Part shown: positions 8,951 through 21,211 of the stretch, piece after piece
Position numbering within the stretch: the first letter of the stretch is position 1
How the letters are laid out: every line of letters begins with the position of its first letter
From: Gigantopelta aegis
Lineage: Eukaryota > Mollusca > Gastropoda > Neomphalida > Peltospiridae
Direction: 5' to 3'
NCBI RefSeq assembly: GCF_016097555.1
Contig: NC_054706.1
Location: forward strand, 23,133,618-23,197,617
DNA length: 64,000 nt
Translations under genes and position numbers: made by a program
Notes under the pieces: generated by a model
Seen by the model: only the letters and a program-made list of their open reading frames with translations
Databases searched by the model: none
Told to the model about the DNA's origin: nothing

Positions 8951-10869
8951 GGGCAACGACCCCAGTATTCGATCACTTAAGAAAGAAAGGATCATAACGT
9001 GTTCATTCTATTGGCATTTCTTCGTAAATACTTACTGGCAATGCTGTTCATTGAATAGACCCAAGTTTTGTTCATGCGGTATACATGTACGCCAACTAGA
9101 TTAGGTTTGAGTGCCGCAAGGAACAGTATGCAGTATTCGACCAGCTGACCCAGTATTCGACTACTTTCTAATTAACTAATAAAACTAAACTGAATTTTAT
9201 TTCATAGTAAATGCAGCATATTGTCCAGTGTATCGGCGCGTCCGGTGATTCGGCGCACTTGGTATTTTGCTTAAGTACGCTTAGGAAGTTGTCATGTTCT
9301 CGGTGTTTTTAACGAATTAAAGTTCAATTCCTTTTTTCAATGGTTAATCAAGTATCAATATAGGCTATTTGTTAAAGGTGCAATTAAAAAAAATATTAGA
9401 ATTATCAGTAATTATATCATAATTTCAAAATAAATCATTCACCTGTTTTCGTGTATATAAACGCGAAGTAGGTCAGCCTTATTGATATTAAGAACGTTAA
9501 AACCAGTCTAAAACACTTTTCCCGCATTTTAAAAATTATAGTAAACAGTATAAATGTAATTATTTTTGTTCGGTTATTTTTATTTAAACTGAAAAGGAAA
9601 ACACAGACAAATGCAAACAAAACGAAAGTTTTACACCTTAATTGACAGTCATTTCAGTTCACAATTGTCACAAAAAATAAAAGCGAAATAAGATCCACGT
9701 GTGTGCACAATCTACCCGAGAAAAATAAAATCCATGTAGGCATCTTAGCCATGCATGATAATGAACATGTATGCATCTGCAGTATTGTGCCACTCAAGAA
9801 AACGATTCCGAAACTGATCATGAGATGGGTCATGTGTGATCGTTCATTTTCATGGTAATATTTTTAATAAGACAAAACAAAAAAGTACTAAAATAATTCT
9901 GGGACAATAGTGTAGCGTTTAGGGCTAAAAGTGAGGTCATGGGCGGTATATAAATAGCGGGGTCAACAATCCACATCTACTGCGCCGAATCACCGGACAT
10001 GCAAATCGTTTCGGATACAAGGGGGTGCCTATATTTATGCACCATTTTAAAATGTTTATTTACTACAGACATAAACCAATTTGTAGTGTATTTCAGATTA
10101 TGCACTGCTTCATTGGTGAGAGACACATTTTATTAAGTATTCAGTGTTCACATAGAAAATGGTCCTCGAGTGCTTAGGTGCGCCGATACACCGGGCAGCA
10201 CTGTAATACATTCATGCATTTACGCACGCACGCACATGCGTATATACACATTCACACACGCACACATACTTTCTGATAAACAGTCTTTTTGGTCCTATCT
10301 CAATTTACAGATAATAATATTAGACTGAAAATAAAAGAAAACATAATTCCGTAAGTCCTGGCAAACAGCACCAAAATACATAAACGTAGTAAATGTGTGG
10401 TTATTGGGAGTTTAATTTGGGAATGTATCCTCTAGCGTTTCTATTGGTCGAATACTGGGCCAACCCTTTCTATCATATGTCATTATTTGATTACGTGGTC
10501 ACGTGATCGAAATTATAATGACTGAGGTCACATTGCATTGCCAGCTCCATTTGATTATAAATAAAAACCTTAACGACATTTTCAAAGATTTCAAATGGAT
10601 TAAAAGTATTGCAAATGTTCACGGGATGTTGGATGGTGTAATAGCATGCTATAAAAATGGCCGACGTTCATATTATCACTATAGCCGATGAATATACACT
10701 TACGTTCATTCACTTGGTTATCGTCTGCTATTGCGTTTCCGGAAGAAAGAATGTTCACCCTGTCGCGTATGTTCAAAATACGTTAGGAAAATCTAGGCTA
10801 TATACTATTCAGTTTAAACGAGTATGGTAATTGAGTACATACACTGGTCGAATACTGGGGTCACTGCCC
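8951..10869. mobile_element. Inverted-repeat DNA element containing a second element
   Basis: The left end TAGGGCAACGACCCCAGTATTCGA pairs with the right end, whose reverse complement is TAGGGCAGTGACCCCAGTATTCGA (given as position-matched motifs of 20 or fewer contiguous bases each: GGGCAACGACCCC and GGGCAGTGACCCC). Subterminal copies of CCAGTATTCGAC/GTCGAATACTGG lie at 9150 and 10447. No transposase is seen. A separate TIR element at 9215-10205 sits inside it. The target duplication is unclear. Confidence 0.5.
9215..10205 (-). mobile_element. TIR element with GTATCGGCGC ends, copy 1
   Basis: The ends carry GTCCAGTGTATCGGCGC and GTGCGCCGATACACCGG, with an inner repeat CCGGTGATTCGGCGCA / TGCGCCGAATCACCGGACA. 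A clearly homologous copy in the opposite orientation lies at 50055-51045, including the landmark GGGGGTGCCTATATTTATGC. There is no coding capacity and the superfamily is unknown. Confidence 0.6.
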
Positions 10870-11020
10870 TATATGGGAAAAGCAATAAATAATTTACATT
10901 TATATAATATATAGCAAACAATAACGTAACTGTATTCATGTAGGCCCTACATTAATTGTATGTGTCCGTTTTAAAATACACCACTGTACTTTGTGTGGAT
11001 CAGTCGGGTACACACTCGCA

Positions 11021-11848
11021 TTAGCCCGAGAAGGCTACTCTGACCGCAATAGAGCAAGACGGACATTGGGCATTGCATTAAAGCTGTCCAAATGTCCGTC
11101 TTGCTCATATGGTAAGAGTAGGCTACTGTTCTGACCGTATAAGAGCAAGACGGACACTGGGACAGTTATAATGTTCGTCTTACTCGTATGGTAAGAGTAG
11201 GCTACTGTTCTCACCGTTAGAGAACAAGACGGACATTTGTAATGCATTATAACTGTCCCAATGTCCGTCTTGTTCTCTTAAGGTGAGAACAGTAGCCTAC
11301 TCTTACCATATGAGCAAAATAAAACGGACATTTGCAATGCATTATAACTGTGCCATATGGTAAGAGTAGGCTACTGTTCTTACTGTAAGAGAGCTAGATG
11401 GACATTTGCAATGCATTATAACTGTGCCATATGGTAAGAGTAGGCTACTGTTCTTACTGTAAGAGAGCTAGATGGACATTTGCAATGCATTATAACTGTG
11501 CCATATGGTAAGAGTAGGCTACTGTTCTTACTGTAAGAGAGCTAGATGGACATTTGCAATGCATTATAACTGTGCCATATGGTAAGAGTAGGCTACTGTT
11601 CTTACTGTAAGAGAGCTAGATGGACATTTGCAATGCATTATAACTGTGCCATATGGTAAGAGTAGGCTACTGTTCTTACTGTAAGAGAGCTAGATGGACA
11701 TTTGCAATGCATTATAACTGTGCCATATGGTAAGAGTAGGCTACTGTTCTTACTGTAAGAGAGCTAGATGGACATTTGGACAGTAATAATGCATTACAAA
11801 TGTCCGTTTTATCTTTCTCATATGGTAAGGGTAGGCTACCGGGCTAGA
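11021..11848. mobile_element. Foldback element with laddered ends
   Basis: The left end is AGCCCGAGAAGGCTACTCTG and the right end is TAGGGTAGGCTACCGGGCT-like. Between them are several inverted copies of AAGACGGACATT and its reverse complement, plus a tandem array of a 74-bp unit. The ends and the AGACGGACAT motif match the foldback family at 25.9-27.4 kb. No ORF is present. Confidence 0.6.
11359..11802. repeat. 74-bp tandem repeat, 6 copies
   Basis: Unit starts at 11359, 11433, 11507, 11581, 11655 and 11729 give an exact 74-bp period. Units run GGTAAGAGTAGGCTACTGTT through GAGAGCTAGATGGACATTTG to CTGTGCCATAT. The copies look almost identical, so the expansion is young. Confidence 0.9.
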
Positions 11849-12097
11849 TTCACATATACAATAAGTAATTGTAACAAACTATATGACAGCCTTAACTTAC
11901 CTCCTCCCCTCCCCCATGTTAATATAAAATGCATTTTTCAACATGACAGCACATACCATGACCTATGGTACGCCAACTGTTGAGGACAGGCTTAGACAAA
12001 ACCTAAAATATCCACCGAGCGGGACTGATCCTACCACCAAAGGTACTGTTTTTGAGCTACTAAAACACCACATCAACAACAAAACATCACACAAATA

Positions 12098-12358
12098 TAC
12101 CAATGCATGCACGCACATACGTACACGTGCACACACTTGTACACACGCGTGCGCACGCACACGCACACATACACGTATATACACACGCACACACACGTAC
12201 ACATACATACACGCCCGCCATCACACACACACGTACGTACAGACACACGTACACGCATTCACACACGTACTCAAATACACACACGTAGACACATACACAC
12301 ACGTACACACAGACACACACGCATACGTACACACACACGTACACGCACACACACGCAA
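12098..12358. repeat. (CA)n-rich low-complexity tract
   Basis: These are interrupted CA / ACGTACAC repeats. They give rise to several long His-Thr and Cys-Val ORFs on both strands, none of which is a gene. Confidence 0.9.
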
Positions 12359-12419
12359 AATGCATTCCCTGTCTCTCTGCCATCCCACACACCTCCACAC
12401 ATCTGAGTGAATGAATCGA

Positions 12420-13780
12420 TCGATTTAAAATGACAGACTCTAGTTTTTAAAACACTGTTGCATATATATATTTTTTTTTTCACTGTTGAAGCCGTTTTTG
12501 TTAATTGAAATATAATAGGTATTACTTAGATTTTATTGTTTACATAATTAGTTTCCAAAACCGAAGCTTTTCTGGTCATCATAATACCACAAATTAGTAA
12601 AACCTATAAAGTTTATAATATTATTATAAAGTATTAAATTATGAAATTACATATAGGATTTTCAATTATTTCAAACTAATATTCTTCCTCAACACCCCCT
12701 TGAAAGAATACATTAAAATGTTGCTTTTACAATTTTTAGTAACTTTTTTGTTGTTAATAAGGCCAAAAACAAATGTGTGTGATTCTGTGAATGTGCGCCT
12801 AATAATTAGGTAGGGCATGGAGTCTTTTTTTCAAAACATTTTATTCACCCCTGTGAGTCCAGCCGAAATGTTAAGTATTTTTTCCACCCACATATTAATA
12901 CAAAAACTGAAGAAGAAAAAAAGAAAGAAGAAATTTTTGCCCTTTTTTTCTAGGAAGGGTCAGGTTGTTAGAAATGTGGGGGGTGGTGTTTATTTTTGTT
13001 TAGATCATCCAGCCCTCCTCCTTTGTCTCCTTCCATGTGTTATTTGTTCCTGATCTGGCAACTCCTGTCGTTCGACTTCTTTCGCTGTCCAGAGGCGGGA
13101 AGTAGCCCAGTGGTAAATCAATCCGTGCCGTTTTCCCCCATCAGCTTTAGTGTGGGCTTAGTCTGGCCAGTGTTCAGTGATTAATCCTAGCATTGTTAAG
13201 AAACACTTGTAATGCTAAAATAACAGAATTACAAATCAGTTTTATAACTGAGCGTTTTTCAATGTGTTTTTTTCTTTTCTTCTAATCTGTACTTCCGATG
13301 TTTTGACGTACCTACGTAGTCCGATACACCTGCAACTGAGTTTATGACAGATGTATCGGACTACAAACAACGTGGTAAAGTTAATCGTTTGTAAACGTGA
13401 CACAATATTAATAATACGTGAATAATATATGATTATTTTATTATATCGCATAGATTTTGGGTTTTTTTTAATGTCTGTATCAGATATGTAAACATGAATA
13501 TTTATACAGTATATGTAAAAATGAATATATAATCGTGGGTTAATTCATTATCTACCACCTACATGTAAGGTAAGGGTTAAATGACCTAACAACTGACCTA
13601 ACAATGTGGTACATGATGTTGGCTATTGTCAGGGCTTTAGACTGCACCAAAGCTGCACATGTACTATATATGCTGGGGTAGATTTTGCAAAAATGATAAA
13701 CTTCAGATTTCAATTTTATCAGGGTAGATTTTCCATTTTATATGTAATGTTAATTTCAGCTAAATAAATGCCTTCTTATG
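12420..13780. other. AT-rich intergenic DNA with a SINE-head remnant
   Basis: A tRNA-like SINE head remnant (GCGGGAAGTAGCCCAGTGGT) is at 13094. A short hairpin with TAGTCCGATACA arms is at 13318-13358. Nothing else is recognised. Confidence 0.5.
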
Positions 13781-13889
13781 CAGACACTGAAAATTAAATA
13801 TGAATATGATGGATTAATCCATTATCTAAATGATCAAGGTATATTTACAATTTGTTATTTGTAATTTTCATTTTCTATTTTTGTAAAAG

Positions 13890-14143
13890 TGGGGCAGGAC
13901 ATAGCAGTGGATTAAGCATTTGCTTGATGTGAGGTAAGTCTGGGATCAATCCCTGTCGGTGGACCCATTGGGCTATTTCTCGTTCTAGCCAGTGCTCCAC
14001 AACTGGTGTAACAAAGGCCGTGGTATGTACTATCCTGTCTGTGGGATGGTGCATATAAAAGATCCCTTCCTGTCTGACGCCATATAGCCAGAAATAAAAA
14101 TGTGTTGAGTGCATCGTTAAATAAAACATTTCCTTCCTTCCTT
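13890..14143 (+). mobile_element. SINE-1 (type A), internally shortened
   Basis: The tRNA-like head (GGGGCAGGACATAGCAGTGG), the middle and the tail (TGTTGAGTGCATCGTTAAAT) are present. The segment after AAAAGATCCCTT is deleted. Flanking ATTTTTGTAAAA on both sides is a 12-bp target duplication. Confidence 0.88.
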
Positions 14144-14980
14144 TATTTTTGTAAAAATATACCGGGTATGTGAATAACCTTACTGTATGTTTCCTATCCG
14201 TGCTAGGAATAGTTGTAGGAAAATGAGACACTTAAGAATTTAATAGGCTGTATTTTAGAGTACCTTAACCACCAACAGTACAAGATCATCCACTGAGGGT
14301 ACTTTTTCCTTAATATGGTATATTAATTTATGTATTTGTTAGCTATTGTATATTTCAGATAAGTAAACACTTTATGTAGACACTAATAATTAAATATGTA
14401 TATCCATTATCTAACTAATAAGGGTAGGTTTTCAAATTATAACAAGTTATTATTTTTTTCTATTTTTATTATTACTGTTTTTTAATATTTGTGAATAAAC
14501 GGACTTTATGTTTACTATAAGTACTAGGGATAGTTCTAGGAAAATGAGACACTTAAGATTTCAATAGGGTGGATTTTATGGTACCGAACTACCAAGGGTA
14601 CAAGATCATCTACCGAAGGTACTTTTCCCAAAATATGGTATATTAGTTTACTTATTTGTTAGCTACGTAAACACCTTCTTATATAAACACTAATAATTAA
14701 ATATGTATATGATGGATTAATCCATTATCTAAATGATCAGGGTAGGTTTCCAAATTATAACAAATTATTATTATTTTTTTTTTTTTAAATATATGTGAAT
14801 AACCTTACTGTATGTTTAATATCAGTGCTAGGGATAGTTTTAGGAAACTGACACACTTAACATTTCAATAGGGTAGATTTTACAGTACCTAACTACCGAC
14901 GGTACAATATCATCCACTGAGTGTAGGCCTACTTTTCCCTTAATATGGTATATTAATTTATGTATTTGTTAGCTATTGAT

Positions 14981-15218
14981 TTCTCGTTCCAGCACGACTG
15001 GCATATCAAAGGCTGTGGTATGTACTACCCTGTCTGTGGGATGGTGCATATAAAAGATCCCTTGCTGCTAATCGAAAAGAGTAGCCCATGAAGTGGAGAC
15101 AGTGGGTTTCCTCTCTCTATATATTTGTATGGTCCTTAACCATATGTCTGATGCCATATAACCGTAAATAAAATGTGTTGAGTGCATCGTTAAATAAAAT
15201 ATTTCCTTTCTTTGTTAG
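14981..15218 (+). mobile_element. SINE-1 (type A), 5'-truncated
   Basis: It starts inside the middle at ATTTCTCGTTCCAGC and ends at the TTTCCTTTC tail. TTTGTTAGCTATTG flanks both sides as a 14-bp target duplication, so it inserted already truncated, as is usual for LINE-driven copies. Confidence 0.88.
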
Positions 15219-15290
15219 CTATTGTATATTTTATCTAAGTAAACACCTTCTTATGTAATACTAATAATTAAATATGTATATGGTGGATTA

Positions 15291-15975
15291 CCGTATATCT
15301 TCGCCTATAAGTCGAATTTTTTTCACCCAAAAATTATTTTACAACTTGGGGGGTCGAGTTATAAGAGGGTAAAAAAATTTCAACAAAAAATATTACTGTT
15401 TTGGGGATTATTTTACAAGTTTTATTGTTGAAGTATGCCATGTATTTATACTCAAATATGTTAATTTGACACATTTATTTTTTATACCCTATTTTTTTTG
15501 GCATTAGAACGGTTTTGGTTATGCGAAAAGGCGTACGATCTCACTCACATGCCAAGACAACAGTCCACTTAGTTAAATTAACAGTCATCACTAATAGTAA
15601 AAATGTAAACAATACTAACTACCTGTTGCCTGAGTTTATTTTGAAATCTGGTCACTGGCATTAATGGTTGTTCAAACAATGTTTTGGCGGTGATTAACTT
15701 CATGAATATTACTGAGCTTTCCCTTAAAATAGACTGATCTCTGCAGTTCACTATCTAGAGCAATAGGGACACACATCATTTGGTACAAAAACCTTTCAGT
15801 GTACTTTCCAGAGTTTATCCTCCTTATATGTATTAATATGGCGGCAAAACGTGATACTTTCAGTTTTATCGTAGTGATCTGTTGTCAGTGTTTACAAAAC
15901 GTGATAAATAAAGTCGTTGTCTGTGCACAAAACCATCTGTACAGTACTATACAGTAACAGTCAAACAGCTTTCCA
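15291..15975 (-). mobile_element. Half copy of a pogo/mariner-like TIR element
   Basis: It starts after TA with CCGTATATCTTCGCCTATAA and runs collinear with the reverse complement of about 19720-20400. The other end is missing at about 15975, near CAAACAGCTTTCC. It is non-coding here. Confidence 0.65.
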
Positions 15976-16740
15976 AATCTCTACTAAATATTTTATTATT
16001 TTTTTTTTTTAAATATATTTAACACCTTCTTATATAGACACTAACAACACTAAGATTTCAATAAGTATATGATGGATTAATCCATTATCTAAATGATCAA
16101 GGTAGATTTCCATATTATAAGAATTATTATTATTATTTTTTTTTATTATTATAATTTAAAAAAAAATAAAAAAAATGTGAATAGCCAAATGCCAATTTGG
16201 GTTCAAAGTCTGCACAATTTGGTGCACATCAATAATCTACTGGGTGCCACCTAGGCACCCTTGAAGAAAAATCCAAGATGGCGGACAAAATGGTGGCCAA
16301 ATCAGGGAAATGGCTATAGCTTGCTTATAAATTGACAGATAAACAAAAATTATTGCATTTACCCTATGGTTGTAGGAGCCAAGGAGGGCAATGATGCTAA
16401 CGAAATTCAGATTTAACTAAATGGGCCATGTAATATGGTGGTCCTAATTGAGAAAATTACAATAACGTCCTTATTATTCGGTACTAAAATGTAATTCTTG
16501 CATCTAACCTATGGTTTTAGGGGTCATGGAATATGATGAAAGTAGTTCAGTTCTTCTATACAAGTTAATTTTAATTATTTCAAGATGCCAACCAATACAG
16601 GCAATGTACCTAAGGAGATGGAACTGTTAAAAATAAATGCCACTGTATATTTGTAAACTGATTAACACAGTCATTAAAAAAAACTTGTGGGTTTAAGATA
16701 ATCAATTAATAATAATAAAATAATTTGACAGATGTAAAGA

Positions 16741-16965
16741 AGAAGTTTGTTTTGTTTAACGACACCACTAGAGCACATTGATTAATTAATCATAGGCTAC
16801 TGGATGTCAAACATTTGGTAATTCTGACTCATAAAGTCATCAAACAAAACCCGCTACATTTTTCTTAATGCAGCAAGGGATATTTTATATGCACTTTCCC
16901 ACAGACAGGAAAGCACATACCATGAACTTTGACCAGTTGTGGTGCACTGGCCTAGCACTTGCTTT
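16741..16965 (-). mobile_element. SINE, tail type B
   Basis: TTTAACGACACCACTAGAGC starts the reversed tail. CAGCAAGGGATATTTTATAT and GCACATACCATG mark the middle shared with SINE-1. The tRNA head is lost after GGTGCACTGGCC. Confidence 0.78.
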
Positions 16966-17149
16966 TTATTCCCAGTGTTAAATACCATTATTGTAAAAAT
17001 AAAAATAAAAAAACAGACCAGCTAAAAATGAATTCCATTGCAAACTGGCAAAACTCTATCATGCTCACTAAACAACACACACAGTACCCGAGAGAAAACA
17101 AAAAACCCCAATTAAGGGTCACTTTAATATAGTGTTTCATTATTCATTT

Positions 17150-17415
17150 CAACTTATTTTCATGCTTATATCCAATTACAGTTCAAGCATGCTGTCCTGG
17201 GCACACACCTCAGCTATCTGGGCTGTCTGTCTAGGACAGTGGGTTAGTTGTTAGTTGGTTAGTGGTTAGTGAGAGAAAAGAGGGTGTACTGGCCTTACAC
17301 CTATCCATTGAGCCCTTAAGAACTCGCTCTGGGTTGGAGCCGGTACCGGGCTGCGAATCCTGTACCTACCAGCCTGTAGTCTGATGGCTGAACCACTACG
17401 CCACCGAGGCTAGTT
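17150..17415 (-). mobile_element. SINE-2, full length
   Basis: In reverse it shows the complete order: head CGGTGGCGTAGTGG, body CAACCCAGAGCGAGTTC, CACTAACCAACTAAC, and the tail GCCCAGGACAGCATGCTTGA. Confidence 0.85.
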
Positions 17416-17722
17416 TTTCATTATTACATGTAGGTCATCCTCTTTAAACCAACAAGTCTTTTGTGTGACTCTTACTTTTAACAGTTCCACCTTCAACGGT
17501 TCATTACTTATATTGATGGCCATCTTGAATAAATTAAAATTAACAGATATAGAAGAACTGAACTACTTTCATTGTGTTCATTGATCCCTAAAACCATGGG
17601 TTAAATGCAAGAATTACTTTTCTGTATCAAACAATAAGCAATTTATTGCCATTTTCTTCATTTGAACCACCATATTGGCAACCATCTTGTATTCAGGTGA
17701 CCCATTTATGAAATCTGAATTA

Positions 17723-18033
17723 TGAAGGAAGGAAATGTTTTATTTAACGACACACTCAACACATTTTATTTATGCTTATATGGTATCAGACATATGGTTA
17801 AGGACCACAGATACTGAGAGAAGAAACCCGCTGCCGCCACTTCATGGGCTACTCTTTTCGATTAGCAGCAAGGGATCTTTTATGTGCACCATCTCAGACA
17901 GAATAGTACATACCACGGCCTTTGTTACACCAGTTGTGGAGCACTGGCTGGAACGAGAAATAGCCCAATGGGTCCACCGACGGGGATCAATCCTAGACCG
18001 ACCGCTCATCAAGTGAACGCATTACCCGCCCTC
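17723..18033 (-). mobile_element. SINE-1 (type A), near full length
   Basis: The reversed tail starts AAATGTTTTATTTAACGACA and the head ends in GTAATGCGTTCACTTGATGA (reverse strand). GAATTATGA flanks both ends as a target duplication. Confidence 0.88.
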
Positions 18034-18352
18034 ATGAATTATGATGACACCAATTATGATGGCACCAGTGTCTTTCCTGGCTCCTAAAACCATGGGGTAG
18101 ATATAAAAATTGTTCTTCTTTGTTTTCTGATTTGGCCATCATCTTGGCCGCCATCTTGGATTTTTCAAATTTCTCAAGGATGGCACCCAGTGGATTATCG
18201 ATGTGAACCCCTAACAGTGTCAGAATCCATAGATAACAACTATGTGTCAAATTGTGCACACCCAAGTGGTAATTCTTCGAGACTATCATAAAGACAATGA
18301 CAATGACCTTTATTCTCATAAACTGTAGGCTTACAGTGTAGAGAAGAATGAA

Positions 18353-18353
<1 letters not shown>

Positions 18354-18390
<37 letters not shown>

Positions 18391-18400
18391 CATGTATACA

Positions 18401-18436
<36 letters not shown>

Positions 18437-18440
18437 GATG
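18354..18440. repeat. (CA)n, (TA)n and (CATA)n microsatellites
   Basis: CA, TA and CATACATA runs follow one another. They are simple sequence only. Confidence 0.9.
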
Positions 18441-18692
18441 CTATGATAGGTACTATATAAAATTAGTGGGCAACGGGTAGAGTGGTGCCACATTTTTCAA
18501 AATGGCCACAAGAAAATTTGGAAATACATATCTTTGGACATAAAACCCAAATCTAATCGACATGTTCTGTTGTTTTAAACGTTTGACTATGGTTTATAAA
18601 AATAAGGAATTGCTTATAATAAATATTTAATGTGATTAGATACAATGTAATTGTTATTGGAAACTCAGACAGTATTTACGTACTTAAAAGTA

Positions 18693-20400
18693 CCGTATAT
18701 CTTCGCCTGTAAGTCGATCTCGGCTATAAGTCGAGTCCCTAATTTCAAGCCCTGAAAACGTATTTTTTTATTGACCCGTTTATAAGTCGACCCATGAAAA
18801 ACTACTTATAAATATTGAAATATTTCTTATTTTCAGCACATGAGAACAATAATATTTGAACAAAAGAAAATTATTTTACAAACTTCGGTTTTCACGTTTT
18901 GTACATCGCAATATGATCAGACTATTCCAATCAAACTATCATTATTACATAGCATCTAAACGAAATATTCCCTTAGTAGAGAGTGAAAGCTGTTTGACTG
19001 TTACTGTATAGTACTGTACAGATGGTTTGTGCACAGACAACGACTTTATTTATAAACAACTGACAACAGATCACTACGATAAAACTGAAAGTATCACGTT
19101 TTGCCGCCATATTAATACATGTAAGGAGGATAACTCTGGAAAGTACACTGGTTTTTTGTACCAAATGATGTTTGTCCCTATTGCTCTAGATAGTGAACCT
19201 GCAGACTGTTAATTTAACTAAGTTGGACTGTTGTCTTGGCATGTGAGTGAGATCGTACGCCTTTCGCATAAACCAAAACCGTTCTCAATGCCAAAAAAAA
19301 AATAGGGTATAAAAATAAAATGTGTCCAATTAACATAGTTGAGTATAAATACATGGCCTACTTCACCAATAAAACTTGAAANNNNNNNNNNNNNNNNNNN
19401 NNNNNNNNNNNNNNNNNNNNNNNNNNNNNNNNNNNNNNNNNNNNNNNNNNNNNNNNNNNNNNNNNNNNNNNNNNNNNNNNNNNNNNNNNNNNNNNNNNNN
19501 NNNNNNNNNNNNNNNNNNNNNNNNNNNNNNNNNNNNNNNNNNNNNNNNNNNNNNNNNNNNNNNNNNNNNNNNNNNNNNNNNCAGCACATGAGAACAATAA
19601 TATTTGAACAAAAGAAAATTATTTTACAAACTTCGGTTTTCACGTTTTGTACATCGCAATATGATCAGACTATTCCAATCAAACTATCATTATTACATAG
19701 CATCTAAACGAAATATTCCCTTAGTAGAGAGTGAAAGCTGTTTGACTGTTACTGTATAGTACTGTACAGATGGTTTTGTGCACAGACAACGACTTTATTT
19801 ATAAACACTGACAACAGATCACTACGATAAAACTGAAAGTATCACGTTTTGCCGCCATATTAATACATGTAAGGAGGATAACTCTGGAAAGTACACTGGT
19901 TTTTGTACCAAATGATGTTTGTCCCTATTGCTCTAGATAGTGAACTGCAGAGATCAGTCTATTTTAAGGGAAAGCTCAGTAATATTCATGAAGTTAATCA
20001 CCGCCAAAACATTGTTTGAACAACCATTAATGCCAGTGACCAGATTTCAAAATAAACTCAGGCAACAGGTAGTTAGTATTGTTTACATTTTTACTATTAG
20101 TGATGACTGTTAATTTAACTAAGTGGACTGTTGTCTTGGCATGTGAGTGAGATCGTACGCCTTTTCGCATAACCAAAACCGTTCTAATGCCAAAAAAAAT
20201 AGGGTATAAAAAATAAATGTGTCAAATTAACATATTTGAGTATAAATACATGGCATACTTCAACAATAAAACTTGTAAAATAATCCCCAAAACAGTAATA
20301 TTTTTTGTTGAAATTTTTTTACCCTCTTATAACTCGACCCCCCAAGTTGTAAAATAATTTTTGGGTGAAAAAAATTCGACTTATAGGCGAAGATATACGG
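18693..20400. mobile_element. TIR element with CCGTATATCTTCGCC ends, pogo/mariner-like, containing the gap
   Basis: The left end CCGTATATCTTCGCC and the right end GGCGAAGATATACGG are perfect inverted repeats, each next to TA (18691-18692 and 20401-20402), the Tc1/mariner target. TCGACTTATAGGCGAAG-type motifs recur subterminally. No transposase is seen. A 200-N gap splits it, and the two flanks of the gap repeat each other. Confidence 0.6.
19382..19581. other. Assembly gap (200 N)
   Basis: Exactly 200 Ns. ORFs of X crossing it are meaningless. About 540 bases before it (18835-19381) and the bases after it (19582-20275) are near-identical. Confidence 0.99.
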
Positions 20401-20404
20401 TAGG

Positions 20405-21210
20405 TATCCTGGCATTAAAAGATGCAAACTCAATGTGGTCAGTCAGAATAAAATGTGTTCAGTTATGTTTGTTAATGGTTTAACAATGTAAATTCTAATT
20501 TGCTGTCAAAGTGTTGCTTAAACATTTCACTACCTATAATTCTAGTTGGGTTTTTTATATTATATTTATACCATCTCCTATTAATGAGCCATAAATTTGC
20601 AAGTGCATTTGAAGAAATCAGTCAGCTCTCATAGTGAAGCCATTGATGCCTCTGGGTGCCACTCATGTTTCGTTAGCTTTCCCCATTCCCCATTGTGTAT
20701 AAGTGTCCGCTTGTTTCTGTCAGTTGCGCTATATAAAATACTGAGCTGTCCAACACTACCTTTGTGACAAGATCTTTACCATCACCTAAAATTCCAGTCT
20801 CCTTACAGAAAATTCCATTAATTCTGCCTGCACACCTGCTGACTTGTTAGTGGTATGGTCCACACTGCTTGCCACTCATTTGAGACTTTTGATTTCAGAA
20901 CCTGCAGCTTGTCTTTATAACAGAACAGGATGACCACTATTATTGCAAGATTCGTCATTTTGATGTATGATCGCACAAGTACCTATAGTGACAATAGCCG
21001 ATGATTAATGTTATTATAGGTGTTAAAACTGTATTGATATATTTTATGAGATATTGAGAAAAATAGCTTGTGGATGGTGGCCATCTTGGATTTCAAGATG
21101 ACAGCCATATATTCAATGTCACCATTGGATTCTTAGACCCCTGAAATGTCAGTCTAGGTGTTAAATCTGTATTAATATCTTTACTACTAAATGAGATATT
21201 GAGCAAAATA
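20405..21210. other. Intergenic repeat-like DNA
   Basis: There is no gene. From 21060 on, a GGTGGCCATCTTGGATTTCA repeat appears. It recurs at 21780 and 21940 with TTCAAGATGGCAGCCA and is the host sequence of the next MITE. Confidence 0.5.
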
Positions 21211-21211
21211 G

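Larger units (their letters stand above)
13785..16180. repeat. About 300-bp tandem repeat, about 4 copies, cut by three insertions
   Basis: ATGGATTAATCCATTATCTA, AATAACCTTACTGTATGTTT and TTTGTTAGCTATTG recur at about 300-bp intervals near 13.8, 14.4, 14.7 and 16.05 kb. Two SINEs (13890-14143 and 14981-15218) and half of a TIR element (15291-15975) interrupt the array. Each SINE is bounded by a duplicated piece of the array itself. Confidence 0.65.
16190..18290. repeat. Large inverted repeat carrying AAGATGGCGGCC motifs
   Basis: CATCAATAATCTACTGGGTGCCA and AATCCAAGATGGCGG on the left (16225-16290) recur inverted at 18130-18205. GCTAACGAAATTCAG and CTATGGTTTTAGG motifs are also mirrored near 17560-17720. 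A type-B SINE (16.7 kb), a SINE-2 (17.15 kb) and a SINE-1 (17.7 kb) lie in it. It is probably an old foldback DNA element. Confidence 0.5.

Noticed and set aside
12087-12410. Long His-Thr and Cys-Val ORFs
   Set aside because: These come from CA-repeat DNA on both strands; the same occurs at 30826-31092 and 31304-31612.
19218-19707. ORFs running through X residues
   Set aside because: They cross the 200-N gap.
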